Shown here: piece after piece, positions 8,686-18,418 of the stretch | Layout: each line of letters begins with the position of its first letter | Position numbering within the stretch: the stretch's first letter is position 1 | NCBI RefSeq assembly: GCF_011601265.1 | Contig: NZ_JAAOLX010000001.1 | Span: 1 to 64,000 of the forward strand | Length of the DNA stretch: 64,000 bases | Direction of reading: 5' to 3' | Source of the DNA: Iodobacter violaceini | GTDB lineage: Bacteria; Pseudomonadota; Gammaproteobacteria; Burkholderiales; Chitinibacteraceae | Translations under genes and position numbers: made by a program | The notes under the pieces: generated by a model | Database searches by the model: none | Told to the model about the DNA's origin: nothing | Seen by the model: only the letters and a program-made list of their open reading frames with translations

Positions 8686-9975
8686 ATGGAATACCTCGAT
8701 CTTGCCCCTATCGCCCGCGTAAACGGCACCGTAGCGCTGCCCGGCTCCAAAAGCATTTCAAACCGCACTCTGCTGCTTGCCGCACTGGCGCAAAGCACCA
8801 CAACCGTAAAAGGCCTGCTGGCTGCAGACGATATCCATTACATGCTTGAAGCACTGAAAGCATTAGGGATTAAATGGGAGCAGATTGGCGATAGCCGTGA
8901 TTTTATTGTGCACGGCGCAGCTGGGGCGTTTCCGATTAAAACAGCAGAATTATTCCTGGGTAATGCAGGCACAGCTTTTCGCCCGCTGACCGCCGCCCTG
9001 GCACTCAGCCAGGGCCATTACACCCTCAGCGGTGTGGCCCGTATGCACGAACGCCCGATTGGCGATCTGGTCAACGCACTGCGTGAAGCAGGTGCTGATA
9101 TTGCCTGCACCGGCGTGGAAGGCTACCCGCCTCTGGCGATTAAACCTGCCAGATTCAACGGGCAAACGATCAAAGTCAAAGGCAATGTCTCCAGCCAGTT
9201 TTTAACCGCGCTCTTAATGGCCCTGCCGCTCACCGGCCAGGCGGTGAGCATCGAAGTAATCGGTGAATTAATCTCCAAACCCTATATCGATATCACGCTT
9301 AAACTGATGGCCAAATTTGGCGTAAAGGTTGAGCAAAACGGCTGGAGCAGCTTTAGCATTGCCGCTGGCCAAACTTACCAAAGCCCCGGCATCATCGAAG
9401 TAGAAGGCGATGCCTCATCGGCTTCATACTTTTTAGCCGCAGGTGCAATGGGCGGCGGCAAGGTACGCGTCACCGGCATGGGCAGCGACAGCATTCAGGG
9501 CGATAAGCGCTTTGCCGAAGCGCTGGCTTTAATGGGCGCAGAAATCACATGGGGCAGTAATTTTATTGAAGCAGCCCCCCCCAAGAGCGGCCAGTTAACC
9601 GGCATAGATGCGGATATGAACCATATTCCCGATGCCGCCATGACCCTTGCAGTGGCTGCACTCTTTGCCAAAGGCCCGACCACACTCAGAAATATCGCCA
9701 GCTGGCGCGTTAAAGAAACCGACCGCCTGAGCGCCATGGCCACAGAGCTGCGTAAAGTAGGTGCAAGTGTGATTGAGGGAGAAGATTTTATTACCGTCAC
9801 ACCACCTGAATCACTGATTGCAGGCGCAGCAATTGATACTTACGACGATCACCGCATGGCGATGTGTTTCTCGCTGGTGGCTGTTAAAGGCGTAGCGGTT
9901 CAGATTAACGATCCGCAATGCACTGCCAAGACTTTCCCAACTTACTTTGAAGAGCTGGCCAAGATTTCCGCATAA
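8686..9975 (+). CDS. aroA: 5-enolpyruvylshikimate-3-phosphate synthase
   Basis: The sixth enzyme of the shikimate pathway: it joins shikimate-3-phosphate and phosphoenolpyruvate. The length of 429 residues is standard. Motifs are [17 protein letters not shown] (residues 20-36), [11 protein letters not shown] (near 90-100), MHERPIGDL (near 124), [19 protein letters not shown] (near 344) and [10 protein letters not shown] (near 384). The [11 protein letters not shown] form belongs to the enterobacterial-type class I enzymes. A GGAAGG site precedes the ATG. Confidence 0.97.
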   Translation: MEYLDLAPIARVNGTVALPGSKSISNRTLLLAALAQSTTTVKGLLAADDIHYMLEALKALGIKWEQIGDSRDFIVHGAAGAFPIKTAELFLGNAGTAFRPLTAALALSQGHYTLSGVARMHERPIGDLVNALREAGADIACTGVEGYPPLAIKPARFNGQTIKVKGNVSSQFLTALLMALPLTGQAVSIEVIGELISKPYIDITLKLMAKFGVKVEQNGWSSFSIAAGQTYQSPGIIEVEGDASSASYFLAAGAMGGGKVRVTGMGSDSIQGDKRFAEALALMGAEITWGSNFIEAAPPKSGQLTGIDADMNHIPDAAMTLAVAALFAKGPTTLRNIASWRVKETDRLSAMATELRKVGASVIEGEDFITVTPPESLIAGAAIDTYDDHRMAMCFSLVAVKGVAVQINDPQCTAKTFPTYFEELAKISA

Positions 9976-9990
9976 GGCCGGCAAACTGCA

Positions 9991-10028
9991 GGCAATCCAT
10001 TTTTAACCAGCCATTAAAATGGATTGCC
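9991..10028. terminator. Bidirectional terminator between aroA and the binding-protein gene
   Basis: A 13-bp perfect stem GGCAATCCATTTT / AAAATGGATTGCC lies between convergent genes. Short A/T tracts inside the stem could serve transcripts from both sides. Confidence 0.65.
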
Positions 10029-10030
10029 AA

Positions 10031-10750
10031 TTACTGATAGCGCTCTATCAGCTTTTTCAAAACATGCTGTGCTTGTAAAGCCACAATCGCCTTATTGACC
10101 TCAGCCACAGTCACCTGTCCGGACCGGGAAACCGCACACTGCCCCTTAAAACTGCGCAGCACTGTAAACGGATGCAATGGCGTCTTAAACTGCCCCTGCT
10201 TTTGCAGATATTCCAGCTCAAACTGATTAATCACCATATGCTGCACCCGTCCAGCCGTCATTTTTCGCAAATTGTGACGCATGCTGGGCGCATCATCACG
10301 CAAAAAATGCGCGCCTAATGCTTGATCAAGGTCTGAATACACATAACCCAGTACCGTACCAATCCGCACATTTGCAAAGCCATCCAGCGAGGCCGGCTTG
10401 TTTGCTTTTTGATCACTGATCAGCAACTCGGCATTGGGAATAAACGGCGTGCTCCAGTCAAAATTTCCGGGCAGCCAGACAGGCAGGTAATTACACAGCA
10501 CATCTGCCCCGCCACTTTCAATGGCATGCACTAAACGCTTACGCGGCAAAAGCACAAACTGGGCTTTGCGCCCCATTTGCGCAGCCAGTGCCTGGCCAAG
10601 ATCAAAATAGAGACCTGCACTCAGCTGGTTATTGCTGACCTCTGCCCATGGCATGGAATCGCCATCTAAAACCAGAACCTTTAAATCCGCCGCCTGCAGC
10701 AGAAAAGGAGTGCCGCATAAAAAAGCAAATAGTAAGTGACGGCAAAACAT
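10031..10750 (-). CDS. Periplasmic solute-binding protein, SBP_bac_3 type
   Basis: About 239 residues from the preferred ATG; an upstream ATG at 10798 is possible. The N-terminus is a signal peptide (FCRHLLFAFLCGTPFLLQA, cleavage before ADL). The mature protein resembles extracellular solute-binding family 3 domains: LKVLVLDGDSMPWAE at the start, YFDLGQALAAQMGRKAQFVLLPRKRLVHAIESGGADVLCN in the first lobe and RIGTVLGYVYSD at the lobe crossing. The ligand is unknown, with amino acids or small organic acids likely. No permease lies next to it on the same strand, so it may be an orphan or a sensing protein. It is convergent with aroA. Confidence 0.75.
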   Translation of the reverse strand: MFCRHLLFAFLCGTPFLLQAADLKVLVLDGDSMPWAEVSNNQLSAGLYFDLGQALAAQMGRKAQFVLLPRKRLVHAIESGGADVLCNYLPVWLPGNFDWSTPFIPNAELLISDQKANKPASLDGFANVRIGTVLGYVYSDLDQALGAHFLRDDAPSMRHNLRKMTAGRVQHMVINQFELEYLQKQGQFKTPLHPFTVLRSFKGQCAVSRSGQVTVAEVNKAIVALQAQHVLKKLIERYQ

Positions 10751-10798
10751 ACTGAGCTTCAACCATAGAATGGTGTGAGTAAGAAAAGACGGAGGCAT

Positions 10799-11056
10799 TC
10801 AGGCCGAATCATAGCACCTTACTTATATTTTACTGAAGCTATCCGAAAGCAAATTTTGATCCAACTCAGAACAGCGGCGCAATCAAAGCAGCATAATTTA
10901 AATCCATTCAGTGATACATTTCGCTACTTAATCTGTCTGGCCCCAGCACCCGTGTTTGTGCTATCTTTCGCCCTTCTTTACAACATGAGCATTACCTGTG
11001 GACTGTTATAGTCAGCGATTACACGTTAATTTCATTCAGGTAAGGTAAGCTCTACT
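10799..11056. other. Intergenic region upstream of the ABC transporter leader
   Basis: No coding sequence is supported. Promoters for the minus-strand binding protein and the plus-strand ABC transporter must lie here, but no strong pair is visible. The hairpin series begins at 11057. Confidence 0.35.
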
Positions 11057-11207
11057 GCTGCCTTGCCATTCTGGCGGGCAGCGGATTTTGTCTGGATCAG
11101 GACAAACTCTTCTCCCAATATTTCTTATTCACCCATGCTCCGGGCATGGGTGATGAACTTCGCATGCACTTTGCATTGAGAAGGACAGGCATGGCTTTTG
11201 CCTGCCC
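11057..11207 (+). promoter_or_regulatory. Structured 5' leader with serial hairpins
   Basis: Four stem-loops precede the ABC permease gene. They are 11057-11082 (GCTGCC/GGCAGC, with an inner GCCA/TGGC), 11087-11106 (TTTGTC/GACAAA), 11129-11153 (a 10-bp perfect TCACCCATGC/GCATGGGTGA with a 5-nt loop) and 11186-11204 (CAGGCA/TGCCTG), ending just before the GGGAG ribosome site at 11208-11212. The pattern suggests RNA-based control, but it matches no riboswitch class I recognise. Confidence 0.45.
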
Positions 11208-11218
11208 GGGAGTTGCTT

Positions 11219-12931
11219 ATGTTCGAGCTTTTCACCCCCAAAACCCACCGTGACAGCGGCCCAAACCGCTGGGACTGGGTATTACTGCCCTTAGTGCTGG
11301 CCGTACTTTTTCTATTAGCCTTTGCAGCCATGCAAATGAGCCGTCCGTTTATCGTCGGTGAATCGCTGCAAATATCGCTTGATCCGGTTTATCTGCCCTA
11401 CTATCTGCTGCGCACGATTTTGCGGATGTTCACTGCGATGGCTTTTTCCCTGCTGTTTAGCCTGGTTTTCGCCGCAATTGCCGCAAAATACCGCAGCGCC
11501 GAAAAAGCCATGATTCCAATGCTGGATGTATTGCAATCTGTACCCATCCTGGGCTTTCAAGCTATTGCGATCGCCCCGTTTATTGCGCTGTTTCCAGGCA
11601 ATTTGCTGGGTGTTGAATGCGCGGCCATATTCGCTATTTTTTCATCCCAGGCCTGGAATATGGCATTCAGCCTGTTTCAATCCTTTCGCACTGTCCCAGC
11701 TGAGCTGAATGAAGCCTCGCGTATTTTCCAGCTGTCAGGCTGGCAGCGTTTCTGGAGGCTGGAACTGCCCTATGCAATGCCTGGCTTGCTTTGGAATATG
11801 ATGATGTCGATGTCCGGCGGCTGGTTTTTCCTGGTTGCTGCCGAGGCGATTTCTGTAGCAAATCAAGATATTAAGCTTCCCGGAATTGGCTCTTATATTG
11901 CTGTCGCGATTGAGCAAAGCAATGGTGTGGCGATTGCCTGGGCGATTGGCGCGATGCTGTCCGGCATCTTGCTGTATGACCAGTTATTCTTTCGCCCCCT
12001 GCTGGCGTGGGCAGATAAATTTCGATTTGAAGAGTCACAAGGTGAAACGGCCCAACAATCATGGCTGCTCGACTGGTTAAGACGCAGCCGCTGGATGCAT
12101 GCATTCACCACACAAATTTGGGCTCTGTTACGGCTGACGCTGAGCTGGTTTAGTGTGCGTCATCCTCAGTTGCAGCAAAGAAAACACAAGATAGCAAACC
12201 CTGTATGGCCAAAGGTATGGGATGCCGCGCTCGTCTTACTGGCAATCACCGCAATCTGGCAGATGGCGGTGTTTATTCATGGGGCAGTGGGCTGGAAAGA
12301 AGTAGCCCATGTGTTTGGCCTTGGCCTGATCACCCTGACCCGCGTCATGCTGCTGATTGCTCTCGCCTCGCTGATCTGGGTGCCTATTGCCGTCTGGATT
12401 GGTCTTCGCCCTCATTATTCGCAAAAAGTGCAGGCACTGGCACAATTTCTGGCGGCTTTTCCCGTGAATCTGATGTTCCCTTTAGTCGTACTGGCTTTAG
12501 TGACATTTAAGCTGACGCCCAATATCTGGCTCTCACCTTTAATGGTTTTTGGTACGCAGTGGTACATCCTGTTCAATGTCGTGGCTGGCGCATCGGCTAT
12601 TCCTAATGAGCTGCGGCTGGCTGCGGATAATCTGGGCGTCAATGGCTGGCTGAAGTGGAAACGGATTTATTTGCCCGCTATTTTCCCCAGCTATGTCACA
12701 GGCGCAATTACCGCCAGCGGAGGTTCGTGGAATGCCAGCATTGTGGCGGAATATGTGAGCTGGGGAAAAACAACGCTCGTGGCCGACGGGCTGGGCAGCT
12801 ACATCAAGCAAATGACCGAAACAGGTGATTTTCACCGGATTGCCCTGGGGATCGGTGTGATGTGCATTTTTGTAATGACGCTTAACCGTTTCTTTTGGCG
12901 CAAGCTCTATGTGCTTGCAGATAAACGCTAA
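11219..12931 (+). CDS. ABC transporter permease, two fused membrane domains
   Basis: 570 residues with two BPD_transp_1 (NitT/TauT-type) permease domains in tandem, about residues 10-265 and 330-565. Each has several hydrophobic helices and an EAA-like loop (EASRIFQLSGWQRFWRLELPYAMPGLLWN near 169 and LRLAADNLGVNGWLKWKRIYLPAIFPSY near 463), so one chain supplies the whole membrane channel. The ATG at 11219 is chosen because GGGAG lies seven bases before it; an in-frame TTG upstream lies inside the leader hairpin. The substrate is unknown. No binding protein is encoded in the same transcript; the next genes are its ATPase and CorA. Confidence 0.88.
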   Translation: MFELFTPKTHRDSGPNRWDWVLLPLVLAVLFLLAFAAMQMSRPFIVGESLQISLDPVYLPYYLLRTILRMFTAMAFSLLFSLVFAAIAAKYRSAEKAMIPMLDVLQSVPILGFQAIAIAPFIALFPGNLLGVECAAIFAIFSSQAWNMAFSLFQSFRTVPAELNEASRIFQLSGWQRFWRLELPYAMPGLLWNMMMSMSGGWFFLVAAEAISVANQDIKLPGIGSYIAVAIEQSNGVAIAWAIGAMLSGILLYDQLFFRPLLAWADKFRFEESQGETAQQSWLLDWLRRSRWMHAFTTQIWALLRLTLSWFSVRHPQLQQRKHKIANPVWPKVWDAALVLLAITAIWQMAVFIHGAVGWKEVAHVFGLGLITLTRVMLLIALASLIWVPIAVWIGLRPHYSQKVQALAQFLAAFPVNLMFPLVVLALVTFKLTPNIWLSPLMVFGTQWYILFNVVAGASAIPNELRLAADNLGVNGWLKWKRIYLPAIFPSYVTGAITASGGSWNASIVAEYVSWGKTTLVADGLGSYIKQMTETGDFHRIALGIGVMCIFVMTLNRFFWRKLYVLADKR

Positions 12932-12965
12932 ACCTCCGCATAAAGCTTAATAAGCAGGTCAGACT

Positions 12966-14258
12966 ATGAACGCATTAATTCACCTGAAAAATGTTGCCAA
13001 ATCCTTTCGTGCATCCGATGGCAGTGATCGTACCGTACTTGATAACGTCGATTTCTCGCTCAACGATGGAGAAATTGTCGCCTTGCTGGGCAAATCTGGC
13101 TCAGGAAAATCAACCCTGCTGCGTATTATGGCGGGCCTGATTCCTGCGGATCAGGGCATCTGTGAATACCGAGAGAACCCCATTTACGGCCCGGTCAGAG
13201 GCGTAGCCATGGTATTCCAGTCATTTGCACTGTTTCCATGGTTAACCGTGCAGCAAAATGTTGAGCTGGGGCTGGAGGCACAAGGCGTGCCGGCGCGCGA
13301 GCGTGAACAGCGCGCTGATGAAGTGCTTGAGCTGATTGGCCTCGCGGGGTTTGGCGGTGCATTACCGCGGGAGCTTTCTGGCGGGATGAAACAGCGGGTC
13401 GGGATAGCCCGTGCCCTGGTCACCAACCCGGATGTTTTACTGATGGACGAAGCGTTCTCTGCCCTGGATGTGCTGACGGGTGAAACACTCAGAAACGATA
13501 TGCTTGATCTGTGGAAAGAAAAACGCATCTCAACTCGGGCCATCCTGGTGGTATCTCACAATATTGAAGAAGCCGTGATGATGGCGGACCGGGTTATTAT
13601 TTTCTCCAGCAATCCCGGACGAATTCGCAGTGAGCTGAAAATAGACCTGCCACGCCCGCGCAATGCCGATTCGGCAGAGATCCGCGCTTTAGTCGATGAA
13701 GTTTATGCCTTGATGACCATCAGAACAGCGACTGAGCCGGATTCAGGCAAGCCCGTAACAACAAGCTACTGCCACCCTGAAGCAGGCATCGGGCTGATTG
13801 AGGGCGTAATTGATTTGTTAGCAGACACACCGTTTTATGGTCGTGCTGATTTACCCAAACTCAGTGAAGAAATTGGCCTTTCCGATGAAGAAACATTCCC
13901 GGCCTATGAAGCACTTACCTTATTAGGGCTGGCACACATTGAAGCGGGCGATATTACCCTGACCAGCATTGGCCATCGCTATGCAAAGGCAGAACAATCG
14001 GTCAGGCAGATTATTTTTGGCCAGCAACTGCTCGCTCATGTCTCGCTCGCCAAACATATCCGGCAAATGTTAGAAGATAGTGCCTCAGGTGAAATGACAG
14101 AGGAGCCGGTTCTTGAGCTGCTGGAAGAATCAATGGATGCAGACCAGGCACATGCCGTACTCAGAACCGCGATTGAATGGAGCCGCTATGGTGAAATTTT
14201 TGATTACGACTATCATACAGGGCGTTTAAAACTCCCTGAAGACGACTCAGACAACTAA
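12966..14258 (+). CDS. ABC transporter ATPase with C-terminal AAA-associated domain
   Basis: 430 residues. The first 250 form a NitT/TauT-type ATP-binding subunit: Walker A GKSGSGKST (residues 42-50), Q-loop VFQSFALFPWL (near 83), signature LSGGMKQRVGIARAL (near 138), Walker B VLLMDEAFSALD (near 158) and the switch histidine in LVVSHNIEEA. The last ~160 residues match the AAA-associated C-terminal domain, a winged-helix-like module of unknown role that is proposed to be regulatory. It lies 34 bp after the fused permease, forming a complete importer without a visible binding protein. Confidence 0.88.
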   Translation: MNALIHLKNVAKSFRASDGSDRTVLDNVDFSLNDGEIVALLGKSGSGKSTLLRIMAGLIPADQGICEYRENPIYGPVRGVAMVFQSFALFPWLTVQQNVELGLEAQGVPAREREQRADEVLELIGLAGFGGALPRELSGGMKQRVGIARALVTNPDVLLMDEAFSALDVLTGETLRNDMLDLWKEKRISTRAILVVSHNIEEAVMMADRVIIFSSNPGRIRSELKIDLPRPRNADSAEIRALVDEVYALMTIRTATEPDSGKPVTTSYCHPEAGIGLIEGVIDLLADTPFYGRADLPKLSEEIGLSDEETFPAYEALTLLGLAHIEAGDITLTSIGHRYAKAEQSVRQIIFGQQLLAHVSLAKHIRQMLEDSASGEMTEEPVLELLEESMDADQAHAVLRTAIEWSRYGEIFDYDYHTGRLKLPEDDSDN

Positions 14259-14413
14259 TCATGAGCGGGGCTTAATCCAGCCGGAGATAAAGCCCCTTAA
14301 GATACAAAATAAACCGCTCACATAAAGCACACTGCCCCACCATCTGATGAATGGATTCAAACCATTTAAAAATTGGCGGTCATTCACTTTATTGAATTTT
14401 CGGAGTAAATGAT

Positions 14414-15418
14414 TTGTTAATTAACTGTGCAGCCTATCAAAACGGCAAGAAAATCGCCGATATTCCAAAGCCTGAAATCAGTGATTACATTGAGCAGCCC
14501 GATTCTTTTGTCTGGGTGGCATTGCGCGACCCGGAGCCGGCTGAGCTGGAAGAAATGCGCGAAGAATTCGGGCTGCACGAGCTGGCTGTAGAAGATGTGC
14601 AAAAAGGCCATCAGATGCCCAAGATTGAGGAATACGGGCAAACCTTATTTGTTGTATTACATCTGTTGGAACTGGATGCCGATGCAACCATTCAGCTTGG
14701 TGAAGTCGGCATTTTTGTCGGGCCTAACTATGTGCTTTCAATTCGCAACCGCTCACAAATTAATTTTCTGAATGTACGGGAGCGATGCGAACAAGAACCC
14801 CATTTACTGGTTCATGGGGCGGGTTTTGTATTGTATGCATTGATGGATGCCGTAATTGACCGCTACTTCCCGATTATTCACTCTCTTGAAATTGAGCTGG
14901 AAAACATTGAAGCCAGAATATTCTCCGGCGGATCAAGCACACGCGAAAGTATTGAGGAAATCTACAAATTAAAACGCAAACTGATGCGGGTGCAGCATAG
15001 CATCACCCCCCTTCATGAGGCCGTAACCCGCCTGCACGGTGGCCGTGTTCCGCAGGTTTGCAGCCAATTGCAAGAGTATTACCGTGATCTGGACGATCAC
15101 CTTGGCCGTATCACTCATACGATTGAAGGGATTCGGGATATGCTTAATACAGCAATTCAAGTCAACTTATCCATGATTTCACTGAGCGAATCAGCGGTCA
15201 CCAAAAAACTCGCAGCCTGGGCTGCATTGTTTGCAGTGCCAACCATGATTGCCGGGGTATATGGCATGAATTTTGAGCATATGCCCGAGCTGAAGTGGGG
15301 ATTAGGATATCCATCCGCTTTAGTATTGATGGTGATACTGGATATTGGCTTGTGGCTTTACTTCAGGCGCGCGGGCTGGCTGGGCAGCAGTGATGAGATG
15401 ATCAAAATTAAAGATTAA
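14414..15418 (+). CDS. corA: CorA-type magnesium/cobalt transporter
   Basis: 334 residues: a large cytoplasmic alpha/beta and coiled-coil domain (1-270), then two C-terminal membrane helices with the selectivity-filter motif YGMN at the end of the first (near residue 283) followed by FEHMPEL, as in CorA channels. Translation starts at a TTG: GGAG at 14402-14405 lies 8 bases before it, and the nearby ATG at 14409 leads straight to a stop. It is 155 bp after the ABC ATPase. The neighbourhood hints at a metal-related role for that transporter, but this is inference. Confidence 0.92.
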   Translation: MLINCAAYQNGKKIADIPKPEISDYIEQPDSFVWVALRDPEPAELEEMREEFGLHELAVEDVQKGHQMPKIEEYGQTLFVVLHLLELDADATIQLGEVGIFVGPNYVLSIRNRSQINFLNVRERCEQEPHLLVHGAGFVLYALMDAVIDRYFPIIHSLEIELENIEARIFSGGSSTRESIEEIYKLKRKLMRVQHSITPLHEAVTRLHGGRVPQVCSQLQEYYRDLDDHLGRITHTIEGIRDMLNTAIQVNLSMISLSESAVTKKLAAWAALFAVPTMIAGVYGMNFEHMPELKWGLGYPSALVLMVILDIGLWLYFRRAGWLGSSDEMIKIKD

Positions 15419-15504
15419 TCAGCACCTCCCCACTCTGCCATGATGAATTCATCTTTACTAAACAACCCGCCATATTATTTAGTAGCAAAATCCATAGCCT
15501 CAAG

Positions 15505-15545
15505 AAAAAGCCTTGTTTTTCCATCCGGAAAAACAAGGCTTTTTT
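15505..15545. terminator. Strong bidirectional terminator after corA
   Basis: An 18-bp perfect stem AAAAAGCCTTGTTTTTCC and its complement surround a 4-base ATCC loop, with T-runs in both orientations. It is placed between corA and the convergent Lys/His-rich gene. Confidence 0.88.
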
Positions 15546-15673
15546 ACACACAGCGGGCAGTATTTTTATGGCATTCAGCTTAAAACACCCGCCAAATTCA
15601 AAAAATAAGCAAAACACAGCGCTCAAGGCATTCCGCCCCGGGTGGCTATACAAAAACACTCTGTTTTAATTTT

Positions 15674-16108
15674 TTAATGCCCTGCGCGTTTTTTATGCCC
15701 CGCTTTTTTATGAGCGGGCCGTTTATGTGCAGACTGTTTATGCACGGTCTTGTGCTTGTGCCCTGAAACCTTCTTTGCATGCTGAACGCCAGCAGCTTTT
15801 TTATGAGTCACAACGCGGTTTTTTTTGTTTTTTTGCCGGGTGCTCGTGGCAACCTGTTGCTTGCCCCTGTGTTTTTTAGTCACACCAGCCTGTGTTTTTT
15901 TATTCTTACGGGCTGCTGCATGTTTATGGCGGCCAGATTGCACTGCGGGCCGTGCGGCTGGTGAATGCAATACCGTTTTATTTGCAACAGGTACACGCTG
16001 AATTGCAGGTGCGGCTGAGGGCACGTCAAAGGGCAAAGGAGCATCTTCAGCCTGAGCACTAAAAGGCAGTAATGCTGCACAAAGCAAAATAGGGAAAAAA
16101 ACACGCAT
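15674..16108 (-). CDS. Exported Lys/His-rich basic protein
   Basis: 144 residues from the ATG at 16108, which has GACGAG six bases upstream; an ATG two codons earlier has no room for a ribosome site. A signal peptide (RVFFPILLCAALLPFSAQA) is followed by a short acidic/proline stretch. The remaining ~100 residues are almost entirely Lys, Arg, His, Ala, Gly and Thr, with repeated HK, KKA and AHKK units and no predicted fold. The composition resembles histone H1-like tails, but the signal peptide argues for the periplasm or outside the cell. Nucleic-acid, polyanion or metal binding are all possible. I do not recognise the family. Confidence 0.72.
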   Translation of the reverse strand: MRVFFPILLCAALLPFSAQAEDAPLPFDVPSAAPAIQRVPVANKTVLHSPAARPAVQSGRHKHAAARKNKKTQAGVTKKHRGKQQVATSTRQKNKKNRVVTHKKAAGVQHAKKVSGHKHKTVHKQSAHKRPAHKKAGHKKRAGH

Positions 16109-16114
16109 GAACAT

Positions 16115-16599
16115 CTCGTCAGCCAGGAAATAAACAGCTGCAAGTATACCGGATTCACCCCTTTTCTAACGCCCGCCCAAGTCAATTAAATAGCAACCAC
16201 AACAACACGCTACGTAATACCAATTACAGCGTAATTGGCCGCTTTTAGCCAGAATGAGCCCCGTATTTGAAACGCGGACATGCAGTTGATCAAAAAACAT
16301 CTCACTGAAACTCCTCCCCGGCGCCACTTTCTTTAAGAACAATAAGTTAGCTTAAATTAGCAGAATATTGTGCCAAATTGCTTTAGGTCATCAAAATAAA
16401 ACAAAGCTTAAATTAATCATCAAACAGGTGCCCGTAGTCATTGACACCACGACTACAACTGCTACTATCCGCAAACCTTACAACAACAAATGAAGATACC
16501 ACTTCATAGCAAAACAGACGGGCAATAAGCCCGCAAACCTTTTTAAACCTGATCTGCGCTGCTGCTCATCCCGGGCACAGCCAACAGACTTTATTTTGG
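16115..16599. other. Regulatory region upstream of the chitinase
   Basis: No gene is seen in this 485-bp stretch, which separates the divergent Lys/His-rich gene from the chitinase. It contains an operator-like palindrome (16220-16238) and AT-rich DNA around 16340-16420 where promoter elements could lie. Confidence 0.4.
16220..16238. promoter_or_regulatory. Operator-like palindrome upstream of chitinase
   Basis: A perfect 8-bp inverted repeat CCAATTAC-AGC-GTAATTGG of 19 bp in total, typical in size for a dimeric repressor site. Its distance to the chitinase start (about 375 bp) leaves it unclear which of the divergent genes it serves. The binding protein is unknown. Confidence 0.4.
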
Positions 16600-16614
16600 A
16601 TGGAGCAAGAGACA

Positions 16615-18294
16615 ATGAAAGCAAAGATCCAAATCACGGCGCTTTTAGCCGCGATGTTTATGAGCGCCTCTCTGATGGCGGCCGACTGGAGCGCCAGCAG
16701 CACCTACACTGCTGGCGCAACCGCAAGCTACAATGGCCAAACTTGGAAAGCCAAGTGGTGGACCCAGGGAAATGTGCCAGGCGCAGAGCAATGGGGCCCG
16801 TGGGAATTAGTCAATACCGTACCTACATCAGTACCAAGCCCGGTGCCGACTAAAGTACCGACGCCTGCCCCAAGCCCTGTACCAACCGCCGTCCCCACAA
16901 AAGTACCAACTCCAGCACCGACTCCTGTGCCGACAAAAGTGCCGACACCGGCTCCAACGCCTGTGCCTACAGCCGTACCAACACCCACTCCGGGAACCAT
17001 CGCCTGCAAAGCCGCCTGGGTATCCAGCAGCAGCTATGCCGGTGGCAGTGTTGTGAGCTATGCAAATCACAACTACACAGCCAAATGGTGGGTTAATGCG
17101 GCCGAAGAGCCTGGCAAGAGCGCCACATGGACCGATAGCGGTGCATGCACAGGCAGTGGTGGTGGCAGCGGCGGTGGCACAACGCCTCCGCCAGATGGCG
17201 TACCAACGCTGAGCCAGGCTCTGGCCCGCGAAGCCGAGCTGACTAATAACGACTTCTTCCGCAAGGTAAAAGCATCGGTACGTACTGCCAGCAACACCAT
17301 AGTCGATGCAGTTGCCCCTGGCAAAAGCGATAATCCGCTGAATGTAAAACGGGTTGAAGCGCTCGTACCTGAGCAAAAGTTTCAATACTATTTCTCAGTG
17401 CGTCATCCAAGCTATACCTATCAGCGCTTCCTGCAAGCCATCGCCAAATTCCCGGGCATTTGTGACGATTACAGCGATGGCCGCAATGCAGACCAAATCT
17501 GCCGCCGCTCGCTCGCTACTATGTTTGCTCACTTTGCCCAGGAAACCGGCGGCCATAGCGTTACCCAATACGGCATTGATGAATGGCGTCAGGCGCTGGT
17601 GCATGTACGTGAAATGGGTTGCACCGAAACCGGCACAGGCTGCGGCTACAACACTGAATGTACCGATCCGGTCTTTAACGGCGTATGGACCTGCGGCAAG
17701 AACGCTGACGGCAGCTTTAAAAAGTATTATGGCCGTGGCGCTAAACAACTTTCTTACAACTACAACTACGGCCCCTTCTCGCAAGTGATGTTTAGTGGCG
17801 ATCAGACCAAACTTTTAAATGATCCTGATCAGGTTGCTGAAAGCTGGTTGAATATGGCCTCCGCCACCTTCTTCTTTGTGTATCCACAGCCACCAAAACC
17901 ATCGATGCTGCACGTGATCGACGGTACATGGGTGCCTAATGCACAAGATAAGGCACGTGGCCTGGGTAATGATTTCCCAACCACCATTCAAATTATTAAC
18001 GCCGAATGCCAGGATGCCACCCTCAAACCAGCGGCTAAAAACCGCATCGACTACTACACCGAGTTTGCACGTGATTTAGGCTGGGACATCAAGCAAGAAT
18101 CGATGAACTGCACCAATATGCAGCGCTTCGAAAAAGGCAGCTCCGCCGCCTACCCTATTTTCTGGGAAAAAACCTGGAGTGCGGGGCAGGATAATCAGTG
18201 CCAGCTGGTCGATTACCAAACCCCATACAACGCACTGATCGAAGGCAATTATGTGAAGTGCGTGGAAAAAAACTGGAATGTGAAACTGAAATAA
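16615..18294 (+). CDS. Secreted GH19 chitinase with two chitin-binding modules
   Basis: 559 residues. A signal peptide is at 1-22 (cleavage after LMA). CBM5/12-type chitin-binding modules at about 23-62 and 130-177 both carry the aromatic AKWW face. They are joined by a Pro/Thr/Val linker of VPTPAP repeats, with a Gly/Ser linker before the catalytic domain. The glycoside hydrolase 19 domain (about 205-559) shows the catalytic-Glu motif [11 protein letters not shown] (near 306) and [16 protein letters not shown] (near 377). It cleaves beta-1,4-GlcNAc bonds with inversion. GGAG at 16602-16605 supports this start. Export may use Sec plus the type II-like system at 44-54 kb (inference). A decayed relative lies at 20569-20625. 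Confidence 0.93.
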   Translation: MKAKIQITALLAAMFMSASLMAADWSASSTYTAGATASYNGQTWKAKWWTQGNVPGAEQWGPWELVNTVPTSVPSPVPTKVPTPAPSPVPTAVPTKVPTPAPTPVPTKVPTPAPTPVPTAVPTPTPGTIACKAAWVSSSSYAGGSVVSYANHNYTAKWWVNAAEEPGKSATWTDSGACTGSGGGSGGGTTPPPDGVPTLSQALAREAELTNNDFFRKVKASVRTASNTIVDAVAPGKSDNPLNVKRVEALVPEQKFQYYFSVRHPSYTYQRFLQAIAKFPGICDDYSDGRNADQICRRSLATMFAHFAQETGGHSVTQYGIDEWRQALVHVREMGCTETGTGCGYNTECTDPVFNGVWTCGKNADGSFKKYYGRGAKQLSYNYNYGPFSQVMFSGDQTKLLNDPDQVAESWLNMASATFFFVYPQPPKPSMLHVIDGTWVPNAQDKARGLGNDFPTTIQIINAECQDATLKPAAKNRIDYYTEFARDLGWDIKQESMNCTNMQRFEKGSSAAYPIFWEKTWSAGQDNQCQLVDYQTPYNALIEGNYVKCVEKNWNVKLK

Positions 18295-18326
18295 ACGCCA
18301 GCGTTTTATTCCATACATTCAAACTT

Positions 18327-18357
18327 AAAAGCCCCTGCTGATGCAGGGGCTTTTTTT
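18327..18357. terminator. Bidirectional terminator after chitinase
   Basis: Stem AAAAGCCCCTGC / GCAGGGGCTTTT with a TGAT loop and a T-run to 18357. Placed between the convergent chitinase and chemoreceptor genes. Confidence 0.88.
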
Positions 18358-18418
18358 ATCAGGTACAAATCAGCCTGGCAAACAAAGCCAAGCTTTGATC
18401 AAGCCACGCTCAGCCCGC

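Noticed and set aside
16728-17385. Long minus-strand frames across the chitinase linker
   Set aside because: They are Gly/Val-rich reflections of the Pro/Thr linker codons and have no start site or family resemblance.
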